Positions 10,733 to 21,531 are shown, numbered from the stretch's first letter. The stretch: 64,000 nucleotides of DNA from Stentor coeruleus (GCA_001970955.1 MPUH01000094.1:1-64000), one strand, 5' to 3'. The notes: a model not told the origin generated them from the letters alone. Numbers and translations are program-made.

Positions 10733-11078
10733 GATTCGAGATTTTTGATGAGGAATTTGTGAGTTGATTTATGATTTTTATATATGGATTTAGATTTATG
10801 TTTTTTATTTACCATAAATGGATATTGGATTTGATGTTTTTAGTTTATTTAGAGGCTTTTGGGATTAAGGATTTTGAATTTGTGTTAAGTTTTTAGATAT
10901 GTGTTGAGAGATATAAGCCAATGAAGTTGGTTGTGAAATTTTTAAGTGAATTTAGCGCGCATAAATATATTCATTATTTACATAATTATTAGTAAGATTT
11001 CATCTAATATAATTTATATTCTTAGAATTTTAATCCAGGATATAATAATATCACTATTAACTTATATGTTAATTCCAG
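10733..11078. other. Intergenic, no gene seen
   Basis: G/T-rich for about 200 bp after the MORN gene, then A/T-rich. A plus-strand open frame around 10946-11188 is low-complexity Ile/Tyr-rich, overlaps the minus-strand gene and is not credible. Confidence 0.4.
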
Positions 11079-11804
11079 TTATTTCACTAGGTCTATCTCC
11101 ACCAAATCATTACATAAATTCATATTACAAACCCTGCTCGTGCTTGTACTACACAAATAATCACTTTCTCTTACAGCAGCAAGTTTAGGTTTCAAATTAA
11201 GTTTTATATTCGGCCTATAAACATTAGAATTTCTTTTCCATTTCATAGGAGTTATCGCAACAATTTTCGGTTTCTTATTATCAGTAACAATAAACGGATT
11301 ACATACCTTAGACAAATCATTCTTCCTTTCTTCAACCTCTTCTAAAGGTAAACCTATTCTTCTAGACCCTTTTTTCGATAAAGTTCCCACTTTAGTAAAA
11401 ATTGCATCAAATGAGCTTTTCGACATAAACAAAGTATTATTTTTTGTGTTATTTAACGAGTTTAGTTCTTGTAAAGACTGCTCTGGAGAGTTTATTCTTT
11501 GTGATTTATTTTCTTCTTTTGAATAATCAAAGCTTGTAAGAGGAATAAAAGATTTATCATTTCTTATAGCTAAAGTTGATCTATGGACTTGAGGATTTGA
11601 GTTTTGTAATGATTTTGTATGAGTTAGTAGGGTCTTTGGTGGACCATATGGATATACAGATACTTGGGTACCTGCATTGTTGCTTGTGTGTAAGAATTCG
11701 CGTAATGTTGGAAGGCGAACTGATGCTCGGAGTTTTGGCTCACTTGTGCTACGCTTTTTCTTAAGGCAATTAAATACTGAAAAGCAACTTGTACTTTTTA
11801 CCAT
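11079..11804 (-). CDS. Hypothetical basic protein (241 aa)
   Basis: Open frame starting at an ATG preceded by CTATATAAATC on the coding strand, in line with other starts here. The product is Ser/Asn/Lys-rich and mostly predicted disordered. Hydrophobic content is low, and no domain is recognised. It contains several SP and TP dipeptides and basic patches (FNCLKKKRSTSEPKL near the N-terminus, TPMKWKRNSN near residue 187). The N-terminal CFSVFNCL segment is the only Cys/Phe-rich part. I do not recognise a family. Codon use looks like that of neighbouring genes, so it is probably real. Its exact C-terminus is less certain, because the last residues (EIDLVK) are unremarkable. Confidence 0.6.
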   Translation of the reverse strand: MVKSTSCFSVFNCLKKKRSTSEPKLRASVRLPTLREFLHTSNNAGTQVSVYPYGPPKTLLTHTKSLQNSNPQVHRSTLAIRNDKSFIPLTSFDYSKEENKSQRINSPEQSLQELNSLNNTKNNTLFMSKSSFDAIFTKVGTLSKKGSRRIGLPLEEVEERKNDLSKVCNPFIVTDNKKPKIVAITPMKWKRNSNVYRPNIKLNLKPKLAAVRESDYLCSTSTSRVCNMNLCNDLVEIDLVK

Positions 11805-12783
11805 GATTTATATAGAAACGCGCATTGATTATTTCTTATGAAGAAAAGATGCTTTTGGTATGGATAATGATTATAGAGGAATTAGATTTAGAATATTAGG
11901 TTGGGTTAGAATAGTTTTAGATGGAAATAGTAAAGATATTTAGGTTGTGTGTTAGGGAAAATTATGATTGTGGAGATGGTTTATTTATGGAAAAATAGTA
12001 GAGGTAGTTTTTTGATAAAGTATTTAGATGTTTGCTATATATGATAGGAAGTAGATAGGAAGGGGTTATGTAGAATTGACGCTATTTTTGGTGATTTTCT
12101 TAGTTATAATTTAAAAATGAATTTTCAAATTTATGCGGGAAAACGATATAGATAAATAGATTATACAGTATAAAATTTGGATTTTTTGCTTAAAAGTGAC
12201 TAAAAATTGAAATGAAATTAAATCCTTAGAATTTTCAAATGATGTCAAAAATAATAATGAATATCCACTTATTATACTGGCTCCCATAATATTAACCTAT
12301 ATAATAAATTATCTTTTAATTCATAACAAAGCATNTTAACCTATATAATAAATTATCTTTTAATTCATAACAAAGCATGAAGTATTTTTTTTCATTATAA
12401 TATTATTTTATTCATTGGCAAAATATAACTTTTCACTTTAATCACCAAATACGACAACTATATAATAGATTATAAATAAGCTTTACCTTATCGCATCCGA
12501 TAATCTAAAAACTTTAAAGTATCATAAAGACTGTCAAAATTATATATCCCAAACAAAAATTACCCTTTACAGCATATAAAATTATAAACATTCCCAAAAA
12601 TAACTGAAGTTACTACACCAGAATTGCAAGAAATCCACATTCAAATAAATGCTCTCAACATTGATAGAGTAAAGTAACTAAGGAAAATCTAAACTGTGTA
12701 TTGTAGATATAGTATGAATATTTTATCACAATATACTCAAATAGCACAATAAAATTTTAATATAATTAAGCTAGAATATTTAT
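11805..12783. other. Long non-coding gap with an assembly join
   Basis: About 980 bp with no supported gene. The 5' third is G/T-rich and lies upstream of the minus-strand gene. The remainder is A/T-rich. It contains the single N at 12335 flanked by identical 43-bp copies. A coding-looking 29-codon stretch at 12588-12677 has no start and is treated as unproven. Confidence 0.45.
12292..12378. repeat. 43-bp direct duplication around a single N (assembly join)
   Basis: Positions 12292-12334 and 12336-12378 are identical and separated by one N at 12335. This looks like overlapping contig ends that were abutted rather than merged. It lies in non-coding DNA. Confidence 0.9.
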
Positions 12784-13182
12784 TCATGCTTTTGAGTCCA
12801 TTGAAAAATCTTCAAGATCAAATTGTTCTTCGAAAATATTAGTTGATAATGCAATCTCTCTCATGGGTTTGGTTAAATTTTGATTTCCTCCTTGTAGAAT
12901 GGAGTAATGCCAATAGTTTTCTTGAATAAGTTTTTTCTTGCCACTAACAAAGAAAGGGAATTTCTTGTATTGATTTAAAGGTTTTGGGCTAGGGTTTATT
13001 TTTGGTAAAGTTATATCAGAAAGACGTTCACGTATTGGGGTTAGCATAGGTTTTTTTGATTGGGTTTGAGGAATACTAGGTTTATAGTGGCGTTTAGACT
13101 GAAAAGAATTTAATATTAGTGGAGACTCTTGGAAGTTTTGGCTACGCTTTCTAGAGGGGGTGAAAGAAAAAGTATTTTCCAT
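12784..13182 (-). CDS. Small hypothetical protein (132 aa)
   Basis: Open frame from an ATG preceded by TATAGAAC on the coding strand to a TGA stop. The product is basic, Pro/Ser/Lys-rich and largely disordered in its first 95 residues (TPIRERLSDITLPKINPSP). A short acidic C-terminal segment follows (FEEQFDLEDFSMDSKA). No domain, signal peptide or membrane segment is visible. It may be a phosphoprotein or linker protein, but no function is claimed. It is isolated between two non-coding stretches. Confidence 0.6.
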   Translation of the reverse strand: MENTFSFTPSRKRSQNFQESPLILNSFQSKRHYKPSIPQTQSKKPMLTPIRERLSDITLPKINPSPKPLNQYKKFPFFVSGKKKLIQENYWHYSILQGGNQNLTKPMREIALSTNIFEEQFDLEDFSMDSKA

Positions 13183-13499
13183 GTTCTATAGATATCTATA
13201 TTGGATATTTATTAAAGTCTTTGGAAGTGCTTTCTTTGACGGTAATTTAAATTAGTTAATAAAATATTGTTTATGGGATTTCCTTATATTTAAAGATCAT
13301 AAAGATTACAAAAATGGGTTGATTGTTTGGCACTTCATAATAAATTATAAGCATACTATTACCCAATCATAGCAAATTCTAATATATCATCGGTATTCTT
13401 CCTGCAGTTTCTTTGATTTGCTTTCTAAATATCAAATACTCACATCATCTATTTCAACAAGTAAATTTTTATTTGAAGTGAATTTTCTTATAGCATTTG

Positions 13500-14984
13500 A
13501 ACTTTTTTATCAAAAATTTCAAGTGAATATAGTTGTGATAAGTTTCTTAAGTTAATTTGAATACATTTAGATTTATTTATAAATATGGAACATATAAAGC
13601 GCTTTAGAAACTCTCAGTAAATCTGGACTTAATATCGAAGGTCATCAAAGGCCTATAAGCAATATAATATTACCTGAATGCAGATATATACGGGAAAGTA
13701 TAAGCGAATATAATATTATAAAGATATGGGAAATACCTTGATTGAGGATAATTGGGGATATATGGAGATATAAAGATAAAGAAAAAAATTCAATAAAATT
13801 CAGTAAAACTCAGTAATATCTTTTAGTTTACTATAATGGTAATATTACACTTTATGACTTACAAACATTGACTCCAATCAAACATTTTTTTTATAAAACA
13901 AATATTTACAATCTTAAAATTTTTTAAAATTTTTGAGCAAACTGAACAAATGTATATTTTTATTTGAAAATAGTTAATTATAAAACTGGGATAGAGATTA
14001 ACACAGATTACATTGCAAATGGTTATAATAAAATATAATAAAATGAAGATCAAAATTATGTATGCTTAGTTAAAAACTTTTATTACACTAAACTTCACTA
14101 CACTTCAAATAACCCTCCTTTTTTGGAAATTTATTTAAAATTATTTAATAACTCAACACGCTTGCACTTCGATATTTTCTCCAGATAACTTACATCTTTT
14201 TATAGGAACATTTGAAAATAAGGTTTTAGACTATCATATTGAAACAAAAACATTCGATGTTATTTTTGATAGATTTTATGAGGTTCATAGTTTTGATTGC
14301 TTAATCGACAAAAATTTCTTAATAATCTCCTCTAAGTCAAATACAATAACAATATATGATTATGAGAAAAAATATGAAGAGTTACCAATTAAATATAAAA
14401 AAAGTAATATAACATCTGCGAAGATTTCAAAAGATATGAAATATATTGTTGCAGCATCAAGAAAAAAACTAAAAGTTTGGAGTTATCCAGAAAGAGAGTT
14501 GTATGAAAGCCCATTATTCCATAATCATCAAGTTAAGAAAGTTATTATGACTCCTAATGGTAAATTAGCAATCACTGGATCACAAGATAAAGTTATTATA
14601 TGGGACTGCAACACAAAATCATATATAAAAGGATTTCAAGATTACACAGGATATGTAGGATCAATGAGTGTGTCAAGTGATGGTAAAATATTTGCATATG
14701 GGTGTGGAGATAATAATATCCATTTGGTAAATCTTGATACCTTAGAAACATTCCAACTAATAAGTGGCCATTCGTCAGGAGTTTTAAATATTTATATCGA
14801 AAACAAGTATGATTACATTCTGTCAATTGAATACGATGGAATAATAAGATCTGGCCAAATTAGTGATCCAAGAAAAGAAAAGTACTGGGAAATAAACGTA
14901 AAAGACTGCACTGAAGTGAAATCGTATAGTAAAAAATACTTCATGACAGTTCACAGATATTATTTAATGCTGTGGAAATTTTAG
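13500..14984 (+). pseudogene. Decayed WD40-repeat gene
   Basis: An intact frame runs from 14139 to 14984 and encodes WD-type beta-propeller sequence (LIISSKSNTITIYDYEKKY, MTPNGKLAITGSQDKVIIWD, VSSDGKIFAYGCGDNNIHLV, ending LMLWKF). Its first ATG at 14436 comes after about 99 codons of clearly propeller-like sequence, and no upstream start or GTA...AG intron is available before the TAA at 14136-14138. Further upstream, WD-like peptides continue in broken frames: EGHQRPISNIILPE and EYNIIKIWEIP near 13637-13740, then YLLVYYNGNITLYDLQTLTP near 13820-13875, immediately after an in-frame TAA. The simplest reading is a once longer WD40 gene whose 5' half has decayed. A shorter expressed protein from 14436 (182 aa) cannot be excluded. 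The upstream limit at 13500 is approximate. Confidence 0.65.
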
Positions 14985-15026
14985 TTTAGTATCCATTATT
15001 TAAAAAATATTCAATAAATAAATCCA

Positions 15027-16529
15027 ATGTCTGAAGCTCGTATGAGGAAAAGTCAACAATTCCATTCAGCTATTTTTGATTCTCCCGGACCAAGTGGGTC
15101 AAGCGCTCCTTCTAATCCAGGTTTTGCATACCAAAAATACAATGAAAAATCTAACGTTTTTACAAGCCCAGTCATTCATCAAGAAACCCCAGATAAAAGA
15201 AGAACCCATGAGTCAAACCCAGAACCATCAAGTATCAAAAGAGCCCAAAGCACAAAAAATCCTTCTAATAGAAAATCAGCATCTTCAAAAAGTTCAATAT
15301 TTGATCCTATCGACCCTATACCTTATAAAGAAAATCCATTTAAACCAAAAGACACTTTAGTATTTGGCACTGATAAAACTGTTTATAAACATAAAACTGA
15401 AACTAAAACATTCGAACCAAACTATGCCTTTTCTTCACCATATGAAAGAAAGAGCTTGAATTTGTATGGAGTTATTGTCAATAAGCCAGAAACTCCTGAA
15501 AAATGTGTTTTATCTCCAGAACCTAAACAAAGAAGAACAAGGGAAATGAAATCAAATATTTTTTATGAGCAACAAGAGTATGAGAATGATTATAGTAATA
15601 ATGCTAAACAAAAACCTAGGGCATTTACTCCTGAAGTTAGAAAAGCTGAGATATATTCATCAAGCATTTTTGGAGATAAACCTTTAGTAATGCATGATAA
15701 CGAGAGTAAAGAAAAGAAAAGTAATAATAATCAAAGAAAAAAACATCATATGAATTCAGAAGTTTTTGGAAGTTCAATAGATTACAAACCAGTTATCAAA
15801 CAAAAAGAAGAACAGCCACAAGAAGATTTGTAAAATTCATATAGTGATCCTTCAACGCAAAAGCAGAGGCATTTAATGAGTGCAATTATAAATGGGAACA
15901 GAAACTTAGTGAATTTAGAAAAAAAAGCTAAAGAGCCTGAAGAGAAAAAACCATCTTTTGATCCTGCTCTCAATAAGCAGCGTGACCTGGCAACAAGAGA
16001 TAAAGAATATCAAACTTTAGATTATACTCCAACTGTAGTAACTTATGATCTAAAAGGAAGTCCTGAAAAATGTTCTGAGAATTTAATAAAAAAGCTCAGT
16101 GAAGGGTTGCATGTTATTGATATACATACAGAAACTAATCCTTTAAGTGGTATAGAAACAGGAAAAGCAACAATAACAATAAGAGGAAAAGGTCCTGAAG
16201 ATACTAATGTAAAAGAAATGTGCATGGATCTTATTTCTCATGGAATATCAGTATCTGAACATAATTCAGATCATGGTTATAATGTAAAGTATGAAAGTAT
16301 TGCTGGAGTTAAATGGGATGATGTTAAAACATGTCAAAAATATACCCAAAACAACAATGCAAGGGAACTTAAAATAAAAAACTTGGAGAGTTCGACTGGG
16401 ATTGTTGGGAATGCAAGCAGATGGAGTGATGATTGGAAACAAAAATCTATCAAACAAGGAATAGATAAACAATTAATTGAACAATTCAAATGGAAACAAA
16501 CTAGAAGTCCAAAGAAAAAAATTATTTAA
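15027..16529 (+). CDS. Two-exon protein with repeated SxIF/SNVF motifs (495 aa)
   Basis: A 15-nt intron at 15830-15844 joins two frames that otherwise look like separate genes. Joined, the product is 495 aa with no interruption. The N-terminal 290 residues or so are disordered and carry a short motif at intervals: HSAIFDSP, SNVFTSP, SSIFDP, SNIFYE, SSSIFGD, NSEVFGSS. It resembles evenly spaced short linear binding motifs. The C-terminal 200 residues or so look folded (VTYDLKGSPEKCSENLIKKL, TGKATITIRGKGPEDTNVKE), and the final segment is basic (FKWKQTRSPKKKII). No known domain is named with confidence. Spaced SxIF-like motifs occur in some microtubule-associated proteins, which is only a suggestion here. 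The start ATG at 15027 follows AATAAATCC. Confidence 0.8.
15830..15844 (+). other. 15-nt intron (SxIF-motif gene)
   Basis: GTAAAATTCATATAG, phase 2. The unspliced frame ends at a TAA inside it. Splicing restores a frame continuous to 16529. Confidence 0.92.
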
Positions 16530-16750
16530 GTATGATAATACTCTAAAAAAGATATAATTTAGTAAAAAGTAGTATTTAGTTAGATAAGTCATGTTTATGT
16601 TTAATTATTTTAGGATATTGTTATATGGGTAGTGATTTTAAATAAGATCATTGAAATATTAGCATAGATAAATATTTTCCCATCCTATTATATCTTGTAA
16701 AATCAGTTTAAAAGGTCTTTGTGTTTTTAAAAAATAATGGTTATACTTAA

Positions 16751-17281
16751 ATGAAACGAGGAGGGTATGAGCCTGCTTCAAGAAATGTAGCTTCCAAAAG
16801 TAAGTCTCCAAGTGGAAGACGTGGAGCTGAAAAAAGAGGTTTGACTGAAGATGAAATTGAAGAAATCAAAGAGGCATTTAACCTTTTTGACACAGATGGT
16901 TCAGGGACAATAGACCCAAAAGAATTACGAGCAGCAATGCAATCCTTAGGTTTCGAATCAAAAAACCCAACAATATACGCAATGATCGCAGATCTAGACA
17001 GACTAGGTTCAGCTATTGATTTTGATACTTTCTTAGATGCAATAACAGATAAACTTGGTGATAAAGAGTCTCGTTCAGGTATCGAAAAAATCTTTGATTT
17101 GTTTGATGATGATAAAACAGGTTCAATAAACTTAAACAACCTCAGAAGAGTAGCAAAAGAACTTGGTGAGACAATGACAGTAGATGAACTTAATGAAATG
17201 TTGGAAAGAGCAGCTTCAAATGGTCATGAGATTACAAGAGAAGACTTTTATACCATTTTGACAAAAAGAGCTTTCCCTTAG
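16751..17281 (+). CDS. Divergent centrin (176 aa)
   Basis: Centrin/caltractin architecture: a basic N-terminal tail, then [20 protein letters not shown] and four EF-hand positions. EF1 ([12 protein letters not shown]) is canonical. EF2 reads [12 protein letters not shown], with an extra residue and disturbed liganding positions. EF3 ([12 protein letters not shown]) has Asn at position 12. EF4 ([12 protein letters not shown]) lacks the first acidic ligand. The remaining sequence ([22 protein letters not shown]) closely follows canonical centrin. Centrins sit at basal bodies and in contractile fibres of ciliates. This copy probably binds calcium at one site only. A canonical centrin of the same length lies 2.3 kb downstream on the other strand, and the two end in nearly the same residues (TKRAFP versus TKKAFP), so they are probably paralogs. 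Confidence 0.92.
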   Translation: MKRGGYEPASRNVASKSKSPSGRRGAEKRGLTEDEIEEIKEAFNLFDTDGSGTIDPKELRAAMQSLGFESKNPTIYAMIADLDRLGSAIDFDTFLDAITDKLGDKESRSGIEKIFDLFDDDKTGSINLNNLRRVAKELGETMTVDELNEMLERAASNGHEITREDFYTILTKRAFP

Positions 17282-17420
17282 TTAGTTAGATTTATCAAAT
17301 ATTATTGTTGGGATTTTTGTGTTTATTTAATATATTAAAATTATCTAAAGTGAAGAAATTATAATAGTTTTATGGGGTGAAATTTGTATTTGAGATTTTT
17401 TATTTGATATAATATTAACA

Positions 17421-18974
17421 TTAAAGCCTTCTGTTGATTTCTGCTTCAAGTTCAGATAAGGGTATTTTTCTATTGAGTCTTAGGACAATTTTTATTTTAT
17501 TTGCAAGAAGTTTTAAATGATCATTTTCTGTTATGATTTTCGCTAATACCTGGATTGATTCTTCATCGTTTACTGTATTTAATAAGGATTTAACTTTTCC
17601 GAAAGCTCGGAGTGTTTCTTCATTGTTTTCAGAAATCCTTTTGATTCTAAAGAAATCGTCAGCTAGTTTTTTGACCCATTTCCAAACTTTTTTCACACTA
17701 GGAGGCTTTTTAAAAACCCCTTGTGGGGAAAATTTTTCTAATAAGCTTTTGATTTTATCTAAGAATTCCATAGCTTTAGTTGCTAATTTGTTTTCCTTTA
17801 AGATTTTTTTATATACTTCTATAAGACAATATGGGCTTTCTAAGCCTATTTCTTTCATAAGGTCTCTTAGTATTTTAGATGAACTTGCTGATGAACATTT
17901 TTTTTCAGCACTTTTACTACGATTTTTAGGAAAGTTTGAGCATAAATTCATATTATCTACAAGTTTTTCTAATGTGGTAATTTTTTTCTTCCCTTGGATT
18001 GTTTGTGTATTAAGTCTTGAAGATATCTGTGTTTTCAAAATTTCATTTTCTTTTGTAAGCTGTAAAAGTCTACAAGATGCTTCTGAAGTATCTAGTTTTA
18101 ATGACTGTTCTTGATATTTATTCATTGATATTGTTTGTATAAGATCTTTTAAGTCAATAATCCTTTCTTCTAATTGCCCAATTGTGTTTATAAACTCATT
18201 TACCTTTTGGTCTTTTATAACTTTTTCATTAGTAAGCCCATCAATTATTTTTAAATTTTCTACTTTTTCAGCTTTTAAAGATATAATCTCATTTTGCAAT
18301 GTAGAATTTTTGGTTTTTAACATGTTTATTTCTTCTGTCATAGACTTTGATTGAACTTCAATAGATTGAAGATCCTTATAAATACATTGAAATCTGTTTA
18401 TTAAAAATTGGTTTTCTTGACGTAAAGACTCACAAGAATCTTCAAGTTCTTTGATGTATTTTTCAAGCTTTTCTTTTCCATCATTTTTCAATAAATCTTC
18501 CAAATTTGAAATCCGTGAAATTGCTTGATTTAGTTTATCCTTTAGTTCTAAGTTGAGTTTTTTTTCATTTTGCATGTTTTTGATTGCGGATATTTTGTTG
18601 TCTTCAATGCTTTTTATTAGAGTTTCTTGGATTTTTAAGAGTTCTTGGATTCGATATTCAAGTGAATGGATTTTAATATCGCTATCTGTAGTATAAATTT
18701 TGTCTTTATGCTTTAGAATATGGAAATTGGAAGTTTTAGGGATTGATTGCAAGGATTCGTCTTTGAAATTGTCTGTAAACAATGAGTTTTCTAATGAATT
18801 TGAATAAGAAAAGCCAGGATTGAATTGAGGGTTTTGGGCTTTATCGTATTTTTCTTGAAGGTATTGGTTTAATGGGGTATCAGACTCTTCGTAAACTGAT
18901 GAGATCTTGCTCATCTGCGATTGAACACTTTTTATGTAATTTGAGATAGATTTGTCTTCATGTGTTGAAAACAT
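17421..18974 (-). CDS. Coiled-coil protein (517 aa)
   Basis: Open frame on the minus strand. Residues 1-100 are polar and probably disordered (LNQYLQEKYDKAQNPQFNPG). Residues 105-330 are a long coiled coil with regular Leu/Ile heptads (LKDKLNQAISRISNLEDLL). A Ser/Lys-rich hinge follows (RSKSAEKKCSSASSSK), and then a helical C-terminal region of about 150 residues (KKVWKWVKKLADDFFRIKRIS). No catalytic motif is visible. Its position between two centrin genes makes a basal-body or cytoskeletal role attractive, but gene order in ciliates is weak evidence. No ortholog is recognised. The start ATG follows TTATATAA on the coding strand. Confidence 0.8.
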   Translation of the reverse strand: MFSTHEDKSISNYIKSVQSQMSKISSVYEESDTPLNQYLQEKYDKAQNPQFNPGFSYSNSLENSLFTDNFKDESLQSIPKTSNFHILKHKDKIYTTDSDIKIHSLEYRIQELLKIQETLIKSIEDNKISAIKNMQNEKKLNLELKDKLNQAISRISNLEDLLKNDGKEKLEKYIKELEDSCESLRQENQFLINRFQCIYKDLQSIEVQSKSMTEEINMLKTKNSTLQNEIISLKAEKVENLKIIDGLTNEKVIKDQKVNEFINTIGQLEERIIDLKDLIQTISMNKYQEQSLKLDTSEASCRLLQLTKENEILKTQISSRLNTQTIQGKKKITTLEKLVDNMNLCSNFPKNRSKSAEKKCSSASSSKILRDLMKEIGLESPYCLIEVYKKILKENKLATKAMEFLDKIKSLLEKFSPQGVFKKPPSVKKVWKWVKKLADDFFRIKRISENNEETLRAFGKVKSLLNTVNDEESIQVLAKIITENDHLKLLANKIKIVLRLNRKIPLSELEAEINRRL

Positions 18975-19550
18975 TTATATAATGAATTATGTTTAGATAA
19001 AGATAAAATAGTGATAAATGCAAAATTCCTAATGATTATAGAATGGAAAAACTACTTGAATTTTAGTATATTAGAATATACACTAGCATAATATAAATAA
19101 TCTAATTTCATAAAATATTTGACTATAATAAACAATAATATCCTAAAAATATTATTAAATCACAACACATCAAAACCTTAATCAACCTTTTAACATAAAC
19201 ATTTAAAAATTGCAATTTTTCAAAAATAATCAAAACTAATATAAAAAATTACATTTTAACAACTACAACCAACAAATTCACAATACTAAATCCACTGACT
19301 AAAAATAGCCTACTCCATCTCTTTTTAAATACCCATAACCATCATCAAAAAAAAAAAAAAATTAAAAATCCAAATCCAAATCATAAAAAAACAAAATCCA
19401 CTCTACCTCTCTCAAACTTTCTTCATTTCTATAAAATTTCCCTTCAACAACTTCATCTCACAAATTTATCATAAAATCATGCTTTTTACAAAATAACGCA
19501 TATTTCATCTAAACATAAAAATCTAAACCAACTCCAACAGAAATGATTAC
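18975..19550. other. Intergenic, no gene seen
   Basis: A/T-rich, then C/A-rich on the plus strand next to the canonical centrin (19381-19440 holds 16 C and 0 G), i.e. G/T-rich on that gene's 3' side. It includes a run of A around 19350-19362. No coding frame is supported. Confidence 0.45.
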
Positions 19551-20081
19551 TTAAGGGAATGCCTTCTTGGTCATGATATTATAGAAATCTTCCTGACTCA
19601 CTTGCCCATCACCATCAGAGTCAGCTCTTTCAACCATTTCCATAAGTTCTTCATCGGTCATAGTTTCTCCAAGTTCCTTAGCGACTCTTCTTAAGTTCTT
19701 AATAGTGATATATCCAGTCTTATCATCATCAAATAATCTAAAGACTTTATTGATATCTTCTTTAGTATCTTTATCACTCATTCTTGCAGTCATCATATCT
19801 AAAAACTCATCAAAGTCAATAGCTCCAGATCCATCTTTATCCAAATCACTAATCATTTGATAAATAGTCTGGTTCTTAGCTTCAAAACCTAAACTTTGCA
19901 TAGCTGATTTCAATTCAGCTGGATCAATTGTCCCTGATCCATCCGAGTCAAATAAGTCAAAAGCTTCTTTTATTTCTTCAATCTCATCCTCAGTAAGACC
20001 TGGTCTTTCGTATTGCTTAGGGTTAAACACCTTTGGCTGACTAACTGGGGCTGGTTTAGCTGCTTGTCCTCTTCCTGCCAT
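19551..20081 (-). CDS. Centrin (176 aa), canonical
   Basis: A short Lys/Pro/Gln-rich N-terminal tail is followed by [20 protein letters not shown] and four EF-hands. EF1 [14 protein letters not shown]2 [12 protein letters not shown] and EF4 [12 protein letters not shown] have good ligand patterns. EF3 [12 protein letters not shown] ends in Asn, as is usual in many centrins. The length and the closing [11 protein letters not shown] are typical. Centrins are calcium-binding proteins of basal bodies and, in heterotrichs, of contractile myonemes. The flanks show strong strand asymmetry: C-rich upstream and G-rich downstream on the coding strand, like other presumably well-expressed genes here. 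It pairs with the divergent copy at 16751-17281. Confidence 0.97.
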   Translation of the reverse strand: MAGRGQAAKPAPVSQPKVFNPKQYERPGLTEDEIEEIKEAFDLFDSDGSGTIDPAELKSAMQSLGFEAKNQTIYQMISDLDKDGSGAIDFDEFLDMMTARMSDKDTKEDINKVFRLFDDDKTGYITIKNLRRVAKELGETMTDEELMEMVERADSDGDGQVSQEDFYNIMTKKAFP

Positions 20082-20760
20082 TTATTACTAGTGGATAAAA
20101 ATGGACTGAAAATTTAAATTTTAAAAGGCCTGAATGTTATGTAAGAAGATGTTAGAATAGGTATTAGTTTTTAAGGTAAAAAGTTGGAAATTCATATGAT
20201 TTACTTGAGATTAGGATGAGAGGAGGATAATTGTTAAGGGTTGTAAAGGATTTGATGAAAAAGAAAGATTTTGATATGAGTGAAAATTTCTAGGGTTTGA
20301 GGGTTGAGGTTGGGTGTTAAAGGTGTTAGAAATTCGGAAGGGTAGGATTGTGTGAAGGTGTTGATTATGTTGTGATAGGTGTGTTTTTATATGTGAAAAA
20401 TTAGAATGGTTTAAGAAATTGCTTATGCGAATAGGGTTTTAGGAGATTTTGTAATTTATGAGAGAGTAATTTTTATTTGGTTTGCATTTTGATGTTGGGT
20501 TTATGGATATAGTTAAGACAGAAAATATTAAAAAATATATATTATTAAGCATTTTGAATAGATATTGGATTAAAGTATTAAGGTTAATCAAATAGTAAAG
20601 TTTGCATTGATGAAAATATATTAATAATTTTAAGAGTGATGATTTTTTAGACATAAACAATGAATTATAGAATATTTATTAGCAAGCAAATGCATTTATT
20701 AATCCTGCACGCTTAGCATTGTTTTTTAGCATTATTAAGCTGCTAATTTAGTTTATAATC
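20082..20760. other. Intergenic, no gene seen
   Basis: The first 350 bp are G/T-rich on the plus strand (20281-20340 holds 22 G and 2 C), which is C/A-rich on the coding strand just upstream of the canonical centrin. The rest is A/T-rich without a credible frame. Confidence 0.45.
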
Positions 20761-21531
20761 TTACTTTCCTTTGAACTGGGCTAAAAAATCAGAACAACTC
20801 CTTACATGCTTAGATTTCTCAGTCTTAAGCTTTTTTTCTGACTTCCTTTCAGGGATATCTGAAATTTTGCCCACACTTTTCCTACTTTTCTGGCTATAGA
20901 GCTTATTAGCTTTTGCCATCACATATTCGAACTTCACAGATTTAATTGTTTGGCCCGATTTTTTATTGGTTTGACATATCAACGCTTCAAAGTCACTTTT
21001 AGTTCTCTTATGCGTTGGCTTAAATTCTTTACTTCTCACAACTATATTCTCACTTTTTTGTTTATCTTTAGCATCTTCTTTTTCTAATGCTTTAATCGAA
21101 CTTGAACTTCTTAATAAAGTTTTTGGTCTTACCTCATCAGTTTTTGGGGACTTTTCTTTAGTTTTTTTAATAAGTTCTGAATTTATTTTTTCCAATTCTT
21201 GGACTTTGACTTGATAATTTTCTATTAATAATTTTAGTTGATGCTCTGTTGCTATATGGTTTCTAACTTCATTTTCTAGTTTCTGAATCATCCCTTCAAA
21301 TAAATTTACACGCTTTATCAAGTCAGCTTGTTCAGTATTAATACACTGCTTTTTGAATTTCAATAAGTCAGTGACAAGGTCAGAAAAATTTTCAAAAACT
21401 TCGTCTGGGTCTAACTCTTCAAGAGCATTTTTTTCAGTTTCTGTTATTTCTTCGGAATCGATGTTGCAGTTGTCAATGAAACACTTTGAAAAAAAACTAT
21501 GATATTCTTTCAATATCTCTAGGTTTTCCAT
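20761..21531 (-). CDS. Coiled-coil protein, basic C-terminus (256 aa)
   Basis: Open frame on the minus strand with the start ATG after TTAATAATAT. Residues 20-60 are acidic (ITETEKNALEELDPDEVFEN). Residues 60-125 form a coiled coil (LKLLIENYQVKVQELEKIN). The remaining half is Lys/Ser-rich and likely disordered, with repeated KSxRS-like basic clusters (RSSSSIKALEKEDAKDK, SQKSRKSVGKISDIPERKSE). It may be a nuclear or microtubule-associated phosphoprotein by composition, but no domain is recognised and no function is claimed. Confidence 0.7.
   Translation of the reverse strand: MENLEILKEYHSFFSKCFIDNCNIDSEEITETEKNALEELDPDEVFENFSDLVTDLLKFKKQCINTEQADLIKRVNLFEGMIQKLENEVRNHIATEHQLKLLIENYQVKVQELEKINSELIKKTKEKSPKTDEVRPKTLLRSSSSIKALEKEDAKDKQKSENIVVRSKEFKPTHKRTKSDFEALICQTNKKSGQTIKSVKFEYVMAKANKLYSQKSRKSVGKISDIPERKSEKKLKTEKSKHVRSCSDFLAQFKGK

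Noticed and set aside
10946-11188. Plus-strand 80-codon open frame
   Set aside because: Low-complexity Ile/Tyr composition, overlaps a better minus-strand gene.
12588-12677. Short coding-like stretch (ITEVTTPELQEIHIQINALN)
   Set aside because: 29 codons with no start, no neighbouring exon and no intron signal; too little evidence for a gene.
13859-14053. Minus-strand open frame of 64 codons
   Set aside because: Composition of A/T noise, and it overlaps decayed WD40 sequence on the other strand.
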